A stretch of DNA of 64,000 bases from Magicicada septendecula (GCA_034769895.1 CM068368.1:339163076-339227075); one strand, 5' to 3'. Counted from the stretch's first letter, positions 18,733 through 27,869 are shown. The notes: generated by a model from the sequence alone, not told the origin. Numbers and translations: made by a program.

Positions 18733-19689
18733 TTATAGCAAGTTCTTCTTGTCTATCCACGAATCGTGTTTACCATCGAATCCTAACCACCTGACTTTCA
18801 CGCGATCGCCTTTACGTTGCACGATCTTTTCTACCAAGTACACGTCACCGACGTCCGATTTACTAATTTCGTGTTCGTAAAAACCACCTTTTAACACTTC
18901 TCCCGTATGATCCTTTAGCGAATAAGTGACGGGTACGCTGCCGGTACGTACCGCGTGAACGAGGAATATCTCGTTTGTCCAATTGGGGGTGTATCCTTTG
19001 GCGAACGTCATTTTGTGTTTGCTTATACGCACACGATCGCCTACTTTGAACTTTGGTCGTTTATAGTCAATGCTCCTCGCTGTTTTCACACGAATCCGTT
19101 GCAGCACCGTACGTTCGTTGGATTCGTTCACCTGACGCGGTTTCATTCCGATCGTTCTGTGCACACTGTCGTTGTACGACCTGACCAGTTCCGGTAACAA
19201 ATCCAACCAACGGTAATGACCTTGTTCGCTGAACGCACGATACATGTGCGTTTTCAACGTACGGTTGAAGCGTTCCACAATGGACGCCTTTTTCTCACTA
19301 TACGTGGAATAGAGTGCGACACCGTATCTGCTCAGCAACGTTTGTACGGTGTTGTTGTAGTACTCTTTCCCGTTGTCCGTCTGCAGATATTTCATTTTAT
19401 TAGCACGCAGAATCGGTTCCAGAGCTCGTGCGACCTCTACACCAGTTTTCGTTTTCAACGGAACGGCGTACGCGTACTTGCTAAACGCGTTAATCATCGT
19501 CATGAGGTACTTGAATCCCTTGTTCACCTTCGCGTGCGGTATCATCTCTACCAGGTCCGCTTGGTACAAGTCGTGAAGTCCCTTCAACTCGACTGCACGT
19601 CTCGGAAAATTCCTTCTTACCGGTCTGTGCAACTCCATCGCGATAGTCTTGCGAACGCTCTGCTGTATGTTCTTCACCTGCCGTTTCAT
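18733..19689 (-). CDS. INT: Retroviral-type DDE integrase with chromodomain
   Basis: 318 aa from the first ATG at 19689; the frame is open to about 19788 without another ATG. The catalytic core has D45 in LYQADL, D105 in QTDNGKEY and E139 in IVERFNRTL, all in expected spacing. The HRP.RR.FPRR block just before the core is a Polinton integrase hallmark. The C-terminal 35 residues form a chromodomain (VEKIVQRKGDRVKVRWLGF, then HDSWID). The enzyme joins the element ends to target DNA and makes the 6-bp duplication. An N-terminal helical or zinc-binding part, usual in the family, is missing or lies in the ATG-less upstream frame, so the true start is uncertain. Confidence 0.94.
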   Translation of the reverse strand: MKRQVKNIQQSVRKTIAMELHRPVRRNFPRRAVELKGLHDLYQADLVEMIPHAKVNKGFKYLMTMINAFSKYAYAVPLKTKTGVEVARALEPILRANKMKYLQTDNGKEYYNNTVQTLLSRYGVALYSTYSEKKASIVERFNRTLKTHMYRAFSEQGHYRWLDLLPELVRSYNDSVHRTIGMKPRQVNESNERTVLQRIRVKTARSIDYKRPKFKVGDRVRISKHKMTFAKGYTPNWTNEIFLVHAVRTGSVPVTYSLKDHTGEVLKGGFYEHEISKSDVGDVYLVEKIVQRKGDRVKVRWLGFDGKHDSWIDKKNLL

Positions 19690-19825
19690 TCTCACGTCGT
19701 GCGAACCGTGATTCGCAATACGCTGGAACGTAGTAAACCGTTGGCTCAGTGCTGAACGTAACTCTCGTTCTGGTACGTGCGCCTTCCATCACGAGACTGT
19801 CACGATGTCACCGCTCCACAACCAG

Positions 19826-21037
19826 TTATATCATTTCGACTGAACGGAAGAACAGCGCGTTCTTCTTGCGATTGCGCAAGTACGTTAAAACGTGTGCTAA
19901 ACTGATTTTCATGCAACCATTACGCACGAGGCTCATACCACTGTAATATCTCATGAGCGTGTGTTGTTTCGTGTCCAACGCTCTTACAGTCTTGACAGAA
20001 TTCATGTCCTTGAACATGACGCTACGAATAACGTTGTCGCGGTACTCATGCATTTCCGCGACTATGACGTTATCGTCCGCAGGTAGGCGCTCGCACATGT
20101 GTTTAGCTTTGAGTTCAGCGATCGGACGCTGACTTCCCGACTTCATGTGCAGGTGTATCAGATACGAGTTCAACAACCAAAATTCGTCCGCCATAGCGCC
20201 CGTGCACTGCTGCCACTGTTCGTACAAATGTCGGTCTTTCACCGTGTACCCTTGTTCGTGCGAATAGTGTAGACCAAAGTATTCGCAATTCTCGCGGAGT
20301 GTAGGCAACGCCTCCTTCAGAAAGGGTACCGAAAACAATCCCTGCGCCTTGTTGTTCACCAACGTGAACTGTTTACCTCTCGATAGTGTCGGTAATGAGG
20401 ACGGTGGACAGTGCACGTCAAAACTTACGTTGTAGCTGGGATCCAGTGCGCACTTTGGCGCTATCGCCACCGCGTTTCTGTATATTTCAATCGGTGTACG
20501 TATCGGAATAGTGCGCTCCGTAAGGACGATGCAACAAGAAGCGTGCGGTATCGAACTTCCGTAGGCGAGCATGTCGGTGTACACAGTCGCGTAGTTCATC
20601 TGTCCGTGAGAATCGTGTAAGCCGTGCACGCGTTGAACGGCGTGATACAGTTCGGGAATCGGACGGAAACGTGAAAGAAAATTCCATCCGTGACGTACAG
20701 TACACTTGAACATATTCTTTTCGTAAACCACGAGTTCTATCGGTACGTTGTTTCGTTCGCACTCTTCGATAAATTTAAGCCAACGTGATTTGTTGTGTAT
20801 ACGATCGGTGACTATCATCAACAGCACGATTGGTGGCAGATCACCGCTACGTTTTTTTATGTGACGCCAACAACGTCCGTGATATCTGTCAACACCGAAT
20901 TTGTAACGTGTACAGTAGTTGCCGCAAAATCGTTTTTTCTTAACAAAATACACGGAACATAAGTTGGACCGTATCGCGCTTCGTAACGGTTTTGTTATCG
21001 CGAAATGTTTCCCATCGTCGTATCGATAGACGTCCAT
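19826..21037 (-). CDS. Possible glycosyltransferase (GT14/core-2-like), Polinton accessory
   Basis: 403 aa with an ATG at 21037. It opens with a Cys-rich basic region (RFCGNYCTRYKFGVDRYHGRC), then a Rossmann-like strand PPIVLLMIVTDR, a segment WLKFIEECERNNVPIELVVYEKNM, and CCIVLTERTIPIRTPIEIYR. The last resembles the (V)LS(E/D)..(I)P(I) turn of core-2/I-branching glycosyltransferases. A second half with EFWLLNSYLIHLH follows. No transmembrane anchor is obvious. The assignment rests on a weak motif and on memory of similar proteins in insect virus-like elements; it may instead be a family of unknown function. It lies between integrase and the BIR gene, leftward, with its frame intact, so it is probably functional. 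Confidence 0.5.
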   Translation of the reverse strand: MDVYRYDDGKHFAITKPLRSAIRSNLCSVYFVKKKRFCGNYCTRYKFGVDRYHGRCWRHIKKRSGDLPPIVLLMIVTDRIHNKSRWLKFIEECERNNVPIELVVYEKNMFKCTVRHGWNFLSRFRPIPELYHAVQRVHGLHDSHGQMNYATVYTDMLAYGSSIPHASCCIVLTERTIPIRTPIEIYRNAVAIAPKCALDPSYNVSFDVHCPPSSLPTLSRGKQFTLVNNKAQGLFSVPFLKEALPTLRENCEYFGLHYSHEQGYTVKDRHLYEQWQQCTGAMADEFWLLNSYLIHLHMKSGSQRPIAELKAKHMCERLPADDNVIVAEMHEYRDNVIRSVMFKDMNSVKTVRALDTKQHTLMRYYSGMSLVRNGCMKISLAHVLTYLRNRKKNALFFRSVEMI

Positions 21038-21183
21038 CGTGTCATCGATTCGTGATGCAAGTGATACCGTTTCGACATCGACACGATATTTAAAGTGTAT
21101 ACGTATAATATTTGAGGAATTTTTTTTTATTTTTATTTTCTTTTATCATGGGCACCATCGCTCAGACTTTGAACTGATTACAC

Positions 21184-21252
21184 TCATTCGGTAGTAGTAG
21201 TAGTATTACACATAGTACTACTAGTACTAACACATAGTACTACTACTACCCA
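21184..21252. repeat. Imperfect palindrome of tagtag/actact repeats
   Basis: Blocks of tagtagtag and tactactact flank a central tactactagta and two copies of acacatagtac. The whole stretch can fold into a long hairpin. It lies between the glycosyltransferase-like gene and the histone-type stem-loop, just past the presumed end of the BIR transcript. Function unknown. Confidence 0.6.
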
Positions 21253-21278
21253 AACGGGTATGTTATGTGAGTTTATGC

Positions 21279-21296
21279 CGGCTCTGAAAAGAGCCG
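21279..21296 (-). promoter_or_regulatory. Histone-type mRNA 3' stem-loop after the BIR gene
   Basis: The minus strand at 21295-21280 reads GGCTCTTTTCAGAGCC, a 6-bp stem with a 4-nt TTTC loop, extended by one C-G pair. It is the textbook metazoan histone stem-loop, bound by SLBP and cut without polyadenylation. It stands 21 nt after the BIR stop (21317) in sense orientation, preceded by an A-rich flank (caaaaaac) as in histone mRNAs. No AATAAA follows closely. I see no clear purine-rich U7 site within the next 20 nt. Confidence 0.7.
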
Positions 21297-21316
21297 TTTT
21301 TTGCGTGCGTCGACTT

Positions 21317-21592
21317 CTACAAGTGCTCGCGGACGAAATCACATGTAGGCATTGACGCCTTATGGATTTGGACGGGATCATCACCCACCGTCCAATCCAT
21401 AATTCGTACTTTACATACACAGCATCTCACAACATCGGCGTCGCCTTCGTAAATAAACCCGGCTTTGGCCAGATCAAATAATTTTACATTCGCATTCGGA
21501 TATTTCCGAGCGTAAAATTTTATATTGCCTCGACGACGGATGTTGTAAAAGCTGCTTAATCGGTGTGCAAAAGAATATGTGCACACGTCCAT
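21317..21592 (-). CDS. Single BIR-domain protein (IAP-like, no RING)
   Basis: 91 aa with an ATG at 21592. After a basic N-terminal region (about residues 1-40) comes a compact BIR: LAKAGFIYEG, then CCVC (C-x2-C), MDWTVGDDP, and the H...C end in IHKASMPTCDF. All four zinc ligands are visible. Without a RING it cannot act as an E3 ligase; BIR-only viral proteins can still bind caspases or IAP antagonists, or resemble survivin-type proteins. It is the second BIR gene of the element and differs strongly from the one at 10010-10678. It is transcribed away from PolB with a shared 327-bp upstream region, and its 3' end carries the histone-type stem-loop. Confidence 0.9.
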   Translation of the reverse strand: MDVCTYSFAHRLSSFYNIRRRGNIKFYARKYPNANVKLFDLAKAGFIYEGDADVVRCCVCKVRIMDWTVGDDPVQIHKASMPTCDFVREHL

Positions 21593-21919
21593 ATTTGAAG
21601 CGAGAATGCTCGTTTACTACAATACATTCAACCTCCTCGGAGATAGCTGCGCGCGCAACCGTTAGTGGGAGGGGGAGGATCGTTGTCGACGGAAACCATA
21701 GTGGAGGGGAGCGGATAGCTGCGTGCGCAGCCGGTAGTGTAAGCGGAGAGGGGATCGCTGCAGGCGTTCATTTCGTAGTTACCTCGAGTCTAGTGCAGGC
21801 TAACTTTCGCATAGCGCATATAAAGCATCGATTATTTTCCAAATTCACGTCAGTCTTCCATTGTTGCTCAAGCGTGCAAGTAATTGTAGTTTCACGTTCT
21901 TGTTGTTATAGTGCCAACA
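21593..21919. promoter_or_regulatory. Divergent BIR/PolB promoter region
   Basis: For PolB (plus strand): TATAAAG at 21819-21825 and TCAGT at 21850-21854, with 33 bp to the initiator A at 21852. Two direct copies of a block (gatagctgcg(c/t)gcgcagcc-like, at about 21643 and 21714), each followed by a G-rich run, lie upstream and could be activator sites. No clear TATA for the BIR gene. Confidence 0.65.
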
Positions 21920-24900
21920 ATGCAGTCTTTTTCTGTTGAATGTAAACATTCGTTGCGTGGCGCGTTGGTGTCGTACGTTTACACACCGGTTACGGAGGAC
22001 GAAGAATGTGTCAACGATGTCATAACCTTTATTGATGAAATGCACGATACGTTATGTACGGACATTCTAAACGAACTGAGACGTTTGCTTAGTATAAAGT
22101 GGCATATAACGGTTAAAGCGAGATTTGTCAAGTACATCGTAAACGCTGACACTGACGAGGACGAAGAAGTGACGAATGAAGCCTATTTTCACGGACGATG
22201 TCATACGACGCTGATCGGTGACCAAGACGTATTGCCCAATCGTTTAGAAGCTTCTTACGACAAAATAATCGAGTCAATTTATAAATTCACACGCGAGGGT
22301 AGCGGTTGGGCGTTGGACCACATCGTCTCCTTAGAACTCGTTCTCTCACGGTACCAACCACTGGCCGCCTCCAGTTTCATCCGTACACCCCCTGAATTGT
22401 CTCGTACTAAATCCATCATCAACGTGAACAATACAGGCGATCAAATGTGTTTCGTATGGTCGGTGTTGGCCGCACTGTTTCCACAACACAGAGACAGCGA
22501 GCGTGTATCCAAATACAAATCACATTTCCACAGTATCATCACTTCTGGTATAACTTATCCCACCCGTCTATGCGACATTGTGAAGTTTGAACGAGACAAT
22601 ACTGACGTTTCCATAAATGTTTTCGGTTACGAAGAAGATGAAATTTACCCATTAAGAATAACACCTTCCAACGGCAGACAACATCACGTTAATCTATTAC
22701 TTCTTACCACTGTCGATCGAAAACATTACTGTTTAATAAAAAATACAAGTCGCTTATTCTCTTCACTAACCAAACACAACGGCCGTTCTTTCTATTGTAA
22801 TTACTGCTTGCACAGGTTCTGTGAAGAACGACTCCTTACCGAACACGTCCCCCATTGTTCACCGTACGGCGAACAGAGAATTCGTTTACCAACGAAAGAG
22901 AAGGAGAAGGTTATGTACTTCAGAAATTACACTTACTGTCAAAAAGTCCCTTTCGCTATATATGCAGACTTTGAATCGTTCATTGTGCCTTGTCATCGTT
23001 GCGACGCTCCTCCGCACACATCGTCCACCACAACGGAGTCGTTACATCTTCCTTCAGGTTTCTCATACCTCATAGTCGACCACGAACGCAATATTTTCAA
23101 ACCTCAGGTCGTTTATCGCGGTGAGAACGTGATAGAAACCTTTCTCGATAGACTAATCGTTGAAGAGCATGAACTGTACACGATCATGCGTACCAATGTC
23201 CCCATGACTATGAGTGATAGTGACATATTATCTTTCACGAATGCCGTCGTATGCCATCTCTGTGAAAAACCACTGACCGATGACGACAAGGTGCGCAACC
23301 ATTGTCATCTGAATGGACGATACCTTGGCGCAGCTCACAACGTATGTAACCTCAACTGCAAGACTGCCCAACATATTCCCGTCTTTTTCCATAACTTACG
23401 AGGTTACGACGCACATCACTTGATACAAGGGTTGGGTAAATACGATGATGAAACTCTCACTTGTATCGCTACCACTAGTGAACGCTTCGTATCAGTCACG
23501 TTGGGTGCCCTGCGTTTCGTAGACACGTTACAATTTTTGAACACGTCCTTGGATACACTTGTTGGAAACTTGCGCGCGAGCGGTGCGGATTTCGCTTTAA
23601 CAAAGCAATGTTTCGAAGAACACTTCGAGCTACTCTTACGTAAGGGGGTGTACCCTTACGATTACATGACGGGTAGCGAGAAGTTCGACGAAACACGTCT
23701 GCCCGCACGCGAACACTTTTTCAATAGGCTGAGTGAAACGCCCGTGTTGGACGAAGATTACGCACATGCACAGAATGTGTGGCAGACTTTCGGAATCCGC
23801 ACGCTGGGCGATTATCACGATCTTTATCTTAAAACAGATGTACTGCTGCTGGCTGACGTCTTCGAGGCGTTTCGTGAGATGGCCATACGGTACTACCAGA
23901 TTGATCCGGCTCATCTTTACTCGCTTCCCGGCGTTGCTTGGCACGCGATGTTAAAGATGACCGGTGTGCGACTGGAACTGTTGAAGGATATAGATCAGCA
24001 TCTTTTTATCGAATCATCCGTTCGCGGTGGCGTTAGCATGGTACCCAACCGCTATGCCAAGGCCAACAACCCGCTAATCGCTGATCAGTATGATGCTTCA
24101 AAGCCGACCTCTTTCATATTGTACACCGACTGCAACAACCTTTACGGTGCAGCCATGTCACAGCCGCTCCCTTACGGCGACTTTAGATGGCTCAATCGTA
24201 ACGAGATCGACTCACTAGACGTACGTACTCTGAGTGATGACAGTGACATGGGCTACATACTTGAGGTCGACCTACACTATCCATCTAAACTTCATGACCT
24301 TCACTCCGATTATCCGCTGGCCCCCGTCCGTTCCTGCGTCAATCCCGACATACTTTCACCGTACTCTCGACGACTGCACACGCGACTACACTATACAAAA
24401 GGGTATAGAGGATCGGAAACGCCTTCGTCGTCCGTTCCCAAGTTGCTGACAACTTTGGACGACAAGCAAAAATACGTTCTCCATTTTCGAAATTTAAAGT
24501 TTTATCTGAGTCTTGGTTTAGAATTGAAAGCGATCCATAGGGTGTTGAGTTTTAAACAGAGAGCGTGGTTGAAACCGTTTATCGATTTCAACACGCAAAA
24601 GAGAGCAGCAGCCACCAACAGTTTTGAAAAGGATTTTTTCAAACTGATGGTCAACGCCGTCTATGGCAAATCGCTGGAGAATGTGAGGAAACGAATAGAC
24701 TTCCAACTAGTCTCTAACGAACGACGGCTGCAGAAACTGGTTTCCAATCCACGGCTAAAGCGTATGATCCGCTACACCGATGACTTGGTCGGACTGGCCT
24801 TACGAAACAGAACGATATTCCTTTGCCGTCCGGTGTACGTCGGCTTCACAGTACTCGATGTCAGCAAATTGATAATGTACGATTTTCATTATCGGTACGC

Positions 24901-25477
24901 TGTCGCCAAGTACGGTCAACGATTGACATTACTAATGACTGACACGGACAGTTTGCTTTACAGCATACAGACTGACGACGTGTACACGGATATGAAAGAG
25001 GATCTCCACCTTTTCGACACGTCGGACTATCCCACGGATCATCCTTGTCATTGCGACGACAACAAAAAAGTCGTGGGGAAGTTCAAGGATGAGACCAATG
25101 GGAAACCCATCAGGGAATTCGTCGGACTCAGAGCAAAATGTTACTCGCTCCTGTTGTCCGACCGCACCGACAAAAAGGTGGCGAAAGGTGTACCAAGGAC
25201 AGCAATAAAAAAAAGGTTACGACATCGATTGTACAGCGAGTGTCTTTTCGACAGTCGTACGGTTTTCACCTCTGCCGAGTGTATACGAAGCGATCGTCAT
25301 AAGCTGTACACGCAACGTGTAACAAAGCTTTCCCTGTCACCTTATGACGATAAGAGGTACGTACTGGACGACGGTGTAACTACACTCGCGTACGGACACT
25401 TCAGAACGCGTAAACGTGCGCTATCCGACGACGCTGCTGGTCCTAACACGAAGAGACAGAGGTACACGGACCAGTAA
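21920..25477 (+). CDS. POLB: Protein-primed DNA polymerase B
   Basis: 1185 aa from the ATG at 21920 (the frame's GTG at 21911 is not needed). The N-terminal 345 residues include a Cys177 in QMCFVWS, a later HHVNLLLL, and C-x2-C...H...C finger-like motifs near 290-320; this region is shared by insect Polinton polymerases and may hold a peptidase-like or finger domain. Exonuclease: YADFESF (348-354) and HNLRGYD (491-497). A C-x2-C (445/448) with NHCH resembles an HNH/zinc insert. Polymerase: motif A LYTDCNNLYG (Asp737), motif B KLMVNAVYGKS (from 908), motif C TDTDS (1007-1011). The insertions between motifs A and B are those of protein-primed PolB. It copies the element genome using a terminal protein primer; no separate terminal protein is recognisable. 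The frame is intact, with its own TATA/initiator upstream. Confidence 0.97.
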   Translation: MQSFSVECKHSLRGALVSYVYTPVTEDEECVNDVITFIDEMHDTLCTDILNELRRLLSIKWHITVKARFVKYIVNADTDEDEEVTNEAYFHGRCHTTLIGDQDVLPNRLEASYDKIIESIYKFTREGSGWALDHIVSLELVLSRYQPLAASSFIRTPPELSRTKSIINVNNTGDQMCFVWSVLAALFPQHRDSERVSKYKSHFHSIITSGITYPTRLCDIVKFERDNTDVSINVFGYEEDEIYPLRITPSNGRQHHVNLLLLTTVDRKHYCLIKNTSRLFSSLTKHNGRSFYCNYCLHRFCEERLLTEHVPHCSPYGEQRIRLPTKEKEKVMYFRNYTYCQKVPFAIYADFESFIVPCHRCDAPPHTSSTTTESLHLPSGFSYLIVDHERNIFKPQVVYRGENVIETFLDRLIVEEHELYTIMRTNVPMTMSDSDILSFTNAVVCHLCEKPLTDDDKVRNHCHLNGRYLGAAHNVCNLNCKTAQHIPVFFHNLRGYDAHHLIQGLGKYDDETLTCIATTSERFVSVTLGALRFVDTLQFLNTSLDTLVGNLRASGADFALTKQCFEEHFELLLRKGVYPYDYMTGSEKFDETRLPAREHFFNRLSETPVLDEDYAHAQNVWQTFGIRTLGDYHDLYLKTDVLLLADVFEAFREMAIRYYQIDPAHLYSLPGVAWHAMLKMTGVRLELLKDIDQHLFIESSVRGGVSMVPNRYAKANNPLIADQYDASKPTSFILYTDCNNLYGAAMSQPLPYGDFRWLNRNEIDSLDVRTLSDDSDMGYILEVDLHYPSKLHDLHSDYPLAPVRSCVNPDILSPYSRRLHTRLHYTKGYRGSETPSSSVPKLLTTLDDKQKYVLHFRNLKFYLSLGLELKAIHRVLSFKQRAWLKPFIDFNTQKRAAATNSFEKDFFKLMVNAVYGKSLENVRKRIDFQLVSNERRLQKLVSNPRLKRMIRYTDDLVGLALRNRTIFLCRPVYVGFTVLDVSKLIMYDFHYRYAVAKYGQRLTLLMTDTDSLLYSIQTDDVYTDMKEDLHLFDTSDYPTDHPCHCDDNKKVVGKFKDETNGKPIREFVGLRAKCYSLLLSDRTDKKVAKGVPRTAIKKRLRHRLYSECLFDSRTVFTSAECIRSDRHKLYTQRVTKLSLSPYDDKRYVLDDGVTTLAYGHFRTRKRALSDDAAGPNTKRQRYTDQ

Positions 25478-25847
25478 ATAACGGTAAGAATATACTCGTA
25501 TTTCATGTATAAAAAGTACTATATTCGATAAAGCATCACTGGGGTAGGGGGGTAGGCGACTAGACGGCGACAGTTAATTTGTGATACAGGATGTAATCGA
25601 TTCCCGCTGAGACATTCACACGCTATGTACACGTGTGAACGTTGTGATGGTAGGGGGTCTTATTCATGTGTACATAAATTTGTTTAACCTTGTGAAACAG
25701 GACGCCAGTCTTTGGTGATGTAATCGACGAGAGCTTTGCGAGGGAGGGGGAATATGCGTTTAATTTTAAACAAGATGTTGTCTGACCTCGCAGCGTGTGT
25801 GAGGGTGGGGGGACTCTGTCTGTAGCAGACTCCCGTCGAGAATATCC
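25478..25847. other. Spacer between PolB and the RING-H2 gene
   Basis: No gene. It contains G-rich blocks (gggggtaggcgac at about 25547, ggggtcttattc, ggtggggggactctg) and copies of aacagga..gtaatcgat, related to motifs in the left arm at 8888-9060. Possibly regulatory; no function shown. Confidence 0.5.
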
Positions 25848-25900
25848 ATATATATATAAGTCTCTTGTTTTGTCGATACAGTTTGTTTCACATCTTGCAT
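25848..25900 (+). promoter_or_regulatory. RING-H2 gene promoter and first non-coding exon
   Basis: tatatatataag at 25848-25860. A transcript start near 25880 (acagt) is expected. The exon ends at 25900 with gcat|gtaagt, a strong splice donor. Confidence 0.6.
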
Positions 25901-25928
25901 GTAAGTACTTACGTTGATGTTCAGCATT

Positions 25929-25932
<4 letters not shown>

Positions 25933-25972
<40 letters not shown>
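25933..25972. repeat. (AC)20 microsatellite inside the 5' UTR intron
   Basis: An uninterrupted AC run between the donor at 25901 and the acceptor ending at 26026. Confidence 0.95.
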
Positions 25973-25974
<2 letters not shown>

Positions 25975-26027
25975 CATTATGTTCTTTACCTAATTATTAT
26001 TTTACAATTTTCATTACGTTTTACAGA

Positions 26028-27868
26028 ATGAACAACAACAACAATAACAAAGTGGATAAACGACTGCCGGAGGAGCAACGAGTACGACGGTAAATACAAT
26101 ATATTTTTTCTTTATTTAATGTGTACAAACAGAATATTCCATTCGGCTGACTTACTGTTTTTTTTTATAGTTCACAACGGTTACGTCGTGCATTGCTGGG
26201 GAGCATTTCTCCACAACTCAGCTCGAGTCGGTAAGTCCTTTTTCATTAACATTCTCTTGTATTATTGCGTTTACCTCCTGTGTTCAATTTATACTTTTTT
26301 TTTCAGTGATGCTGATGGACCACCTCCACCTGCTGCTGCTACGTATAGTTCACAACGGTTACGTCGTGCATTGCTGGGGAGCATTTCTCCACAACTCAGC
26401 TCGAGTCGGTAAGTCCGTTTTCATTAACATTCACTTGTATTATTGCGTTTACCTCGTGTGTTCAATTTATACTTTTTTTTCAGTGATGCTGATGGTCCAC
26501 CTCCACCCGCTGCTGCTACGGGTCCCCCCATATCTCCGCATATTACGCAGCGGTTACACTGTGCTATAATGGAGCTCGCACGTCTAACTCGGTAAGTCCG
26601 TTTTCAATAACAATCTCTTGTACTATTGCGTTTACCTCTGGTGTTCAATTTATAATTTTTTTTTCAGTGATGCTGGCGAACCATCTGCTGCTGCAGTTCC
26701 ACAACCCAGCACGAGTCGGTACGTTCGTTGTCATTACAAATCTCTTGTACTATCACTTTTACATCTGGTGTTCAATTTATTCTTTTCTTTTCAGCGATGC
26801 TGAAGGACTAGATCCTGTGCAGAGAGGGGTCTACCTGCTGCGGCCCCGGACCCCATCTCCACAACCCGGCACGAGTCGGTACGTCCGTTTTCATTAACAT
26901 TCACTTTTACTATTGCGTTTACATCTGGTTTTAAATTTGTACTTTTTTTTCAGCAATAATGAAAACATCATGGAGTGCGACGGTAACAACAGTGATATCT
27001 CAACGGTGGTGTTGAACGATGATGATTCAATGGATTACAACGATGATACAGAAGACGATAGCGATGAAGATTACGAGTCATCGCTGCCGGTTATCGATGT
27101 AACTATGTAAGTCTTCTTCTTATGCGAACATACTTTCTTTTATTTCACGACCGTACATGATTTTTATGTCTAATTTTTTTTGTCCACAGTGACATTCAGC
27201 CGCAACCACAGTCGGTGCCTCAACCGGTACAGTCTAGATCATCGCTGCCACTTACACCACCGCATTCACCACCACCGCCTCAACCACAGCCTCAGCCGCA
27301 GCATCCACAGTCACCATCGCCGCCTCAACCACAGCCTCACCCACAGCCTCAGCCGCAACCGCAGCCACAACCGCAGCCTCAGCAGCAACCTCAGCCACAA
27401 CCTCAACCACAGCCTCAGCCGCAACCGCAGCCGCAACCGCAACCACAGCCTCAACATATGCACCTTCTGCCGCTGCAGTTGCAGAGGGATCCCCGTATAA
27501 GACCCCCTCCAGAAGAAGCACCGGTCTTATTTGACATTCTTGAAACAGTTGAACCCAGGATACACAGTGAGCCAACGACGATGAGGCTTCTTATGCGCAG
27601 GAACTTACCGACATGGTGTTGGCACCGAGGAGAACTCTGTCCTGTCCAGGGTATAGTGCCCCATACCTCGTGTAGTATATGTATGGAGGATTACAACGAC
27701 GGACAGAGGCTCCTCGGTTTGGCGTGTGGACACGCCTATCACTATCGGTGTATCCTGAACTGGTTTCAGACGGTGGCGTTGGAGGGGGCTCCACCTAGAT
27801 GTCCGCATTGTCGGCTATATGCATTCGGCAAGCCGACGCGGACCTTCTATGCACGTATGCATATTTAA
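26028..27868 (+). CDS. Spliced RING-H2 E3 ligase-like gene with duplicated exon-intron units
   Basis: Coding exons, from GT/AG sites and frame: 26028-26089, 26171-26230, 26307-26408, 26484-26591, 26668-26718, 26795-26878, 26954-27106 and 27190-27868. Together they give one open frame of 432 codons with no stop. Every intron is phase 2; sizes are 81, 76, 75, 76, 76, 75 and 83 nt. Five introns are near copies of each other (cattaaca..ctcttgtatta, ttcaatttata, poly-T, cag), and exons 3-7 share starts DAD/DAE and ends (T/S)SR, so exon plus intron was amplified in tandem. The N-terminal part is Asn-rich, then Ala/Pro-rich, then acidic (DDSMDY...DEDYES), then a long Pro-Gln tract. The C-terminal RING-H2 starts at Cys368 (C-x2-C-x14-C-x-H-x2-H-x2-C ... 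CPHC). UTR introns at 25901-26026 and 27870-27960 are also likely. Role: probably ubiquitin transfer; substrate unknown. Confidence 0.88.
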
Positions 27869-27869
27869 G

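Noticed and set aside
21279-21302. On the plus strand the hairpin followed by T6 looks like a bacterial rho-independent terminator
   Set aside because: This is eukaryotic DNA, and no plus-strand gene ends there. The minus-strand reading matches the histone stem-loop exactly.
26119-26803. Short ORFs such as 26119-26412, 26306-26569 and 26618-26803 as separate genes
   Set aside because: They read through introns of the RING-H2 gene. The conserved donor and acceptor sites with constant phase give one continuous frame instead.
27252-27575. 107-aa Ala/Val-rich minus-strand ORF
   Set aside because: Shadow of the Pro-Gln-rich exon of the RING-H2 gene.
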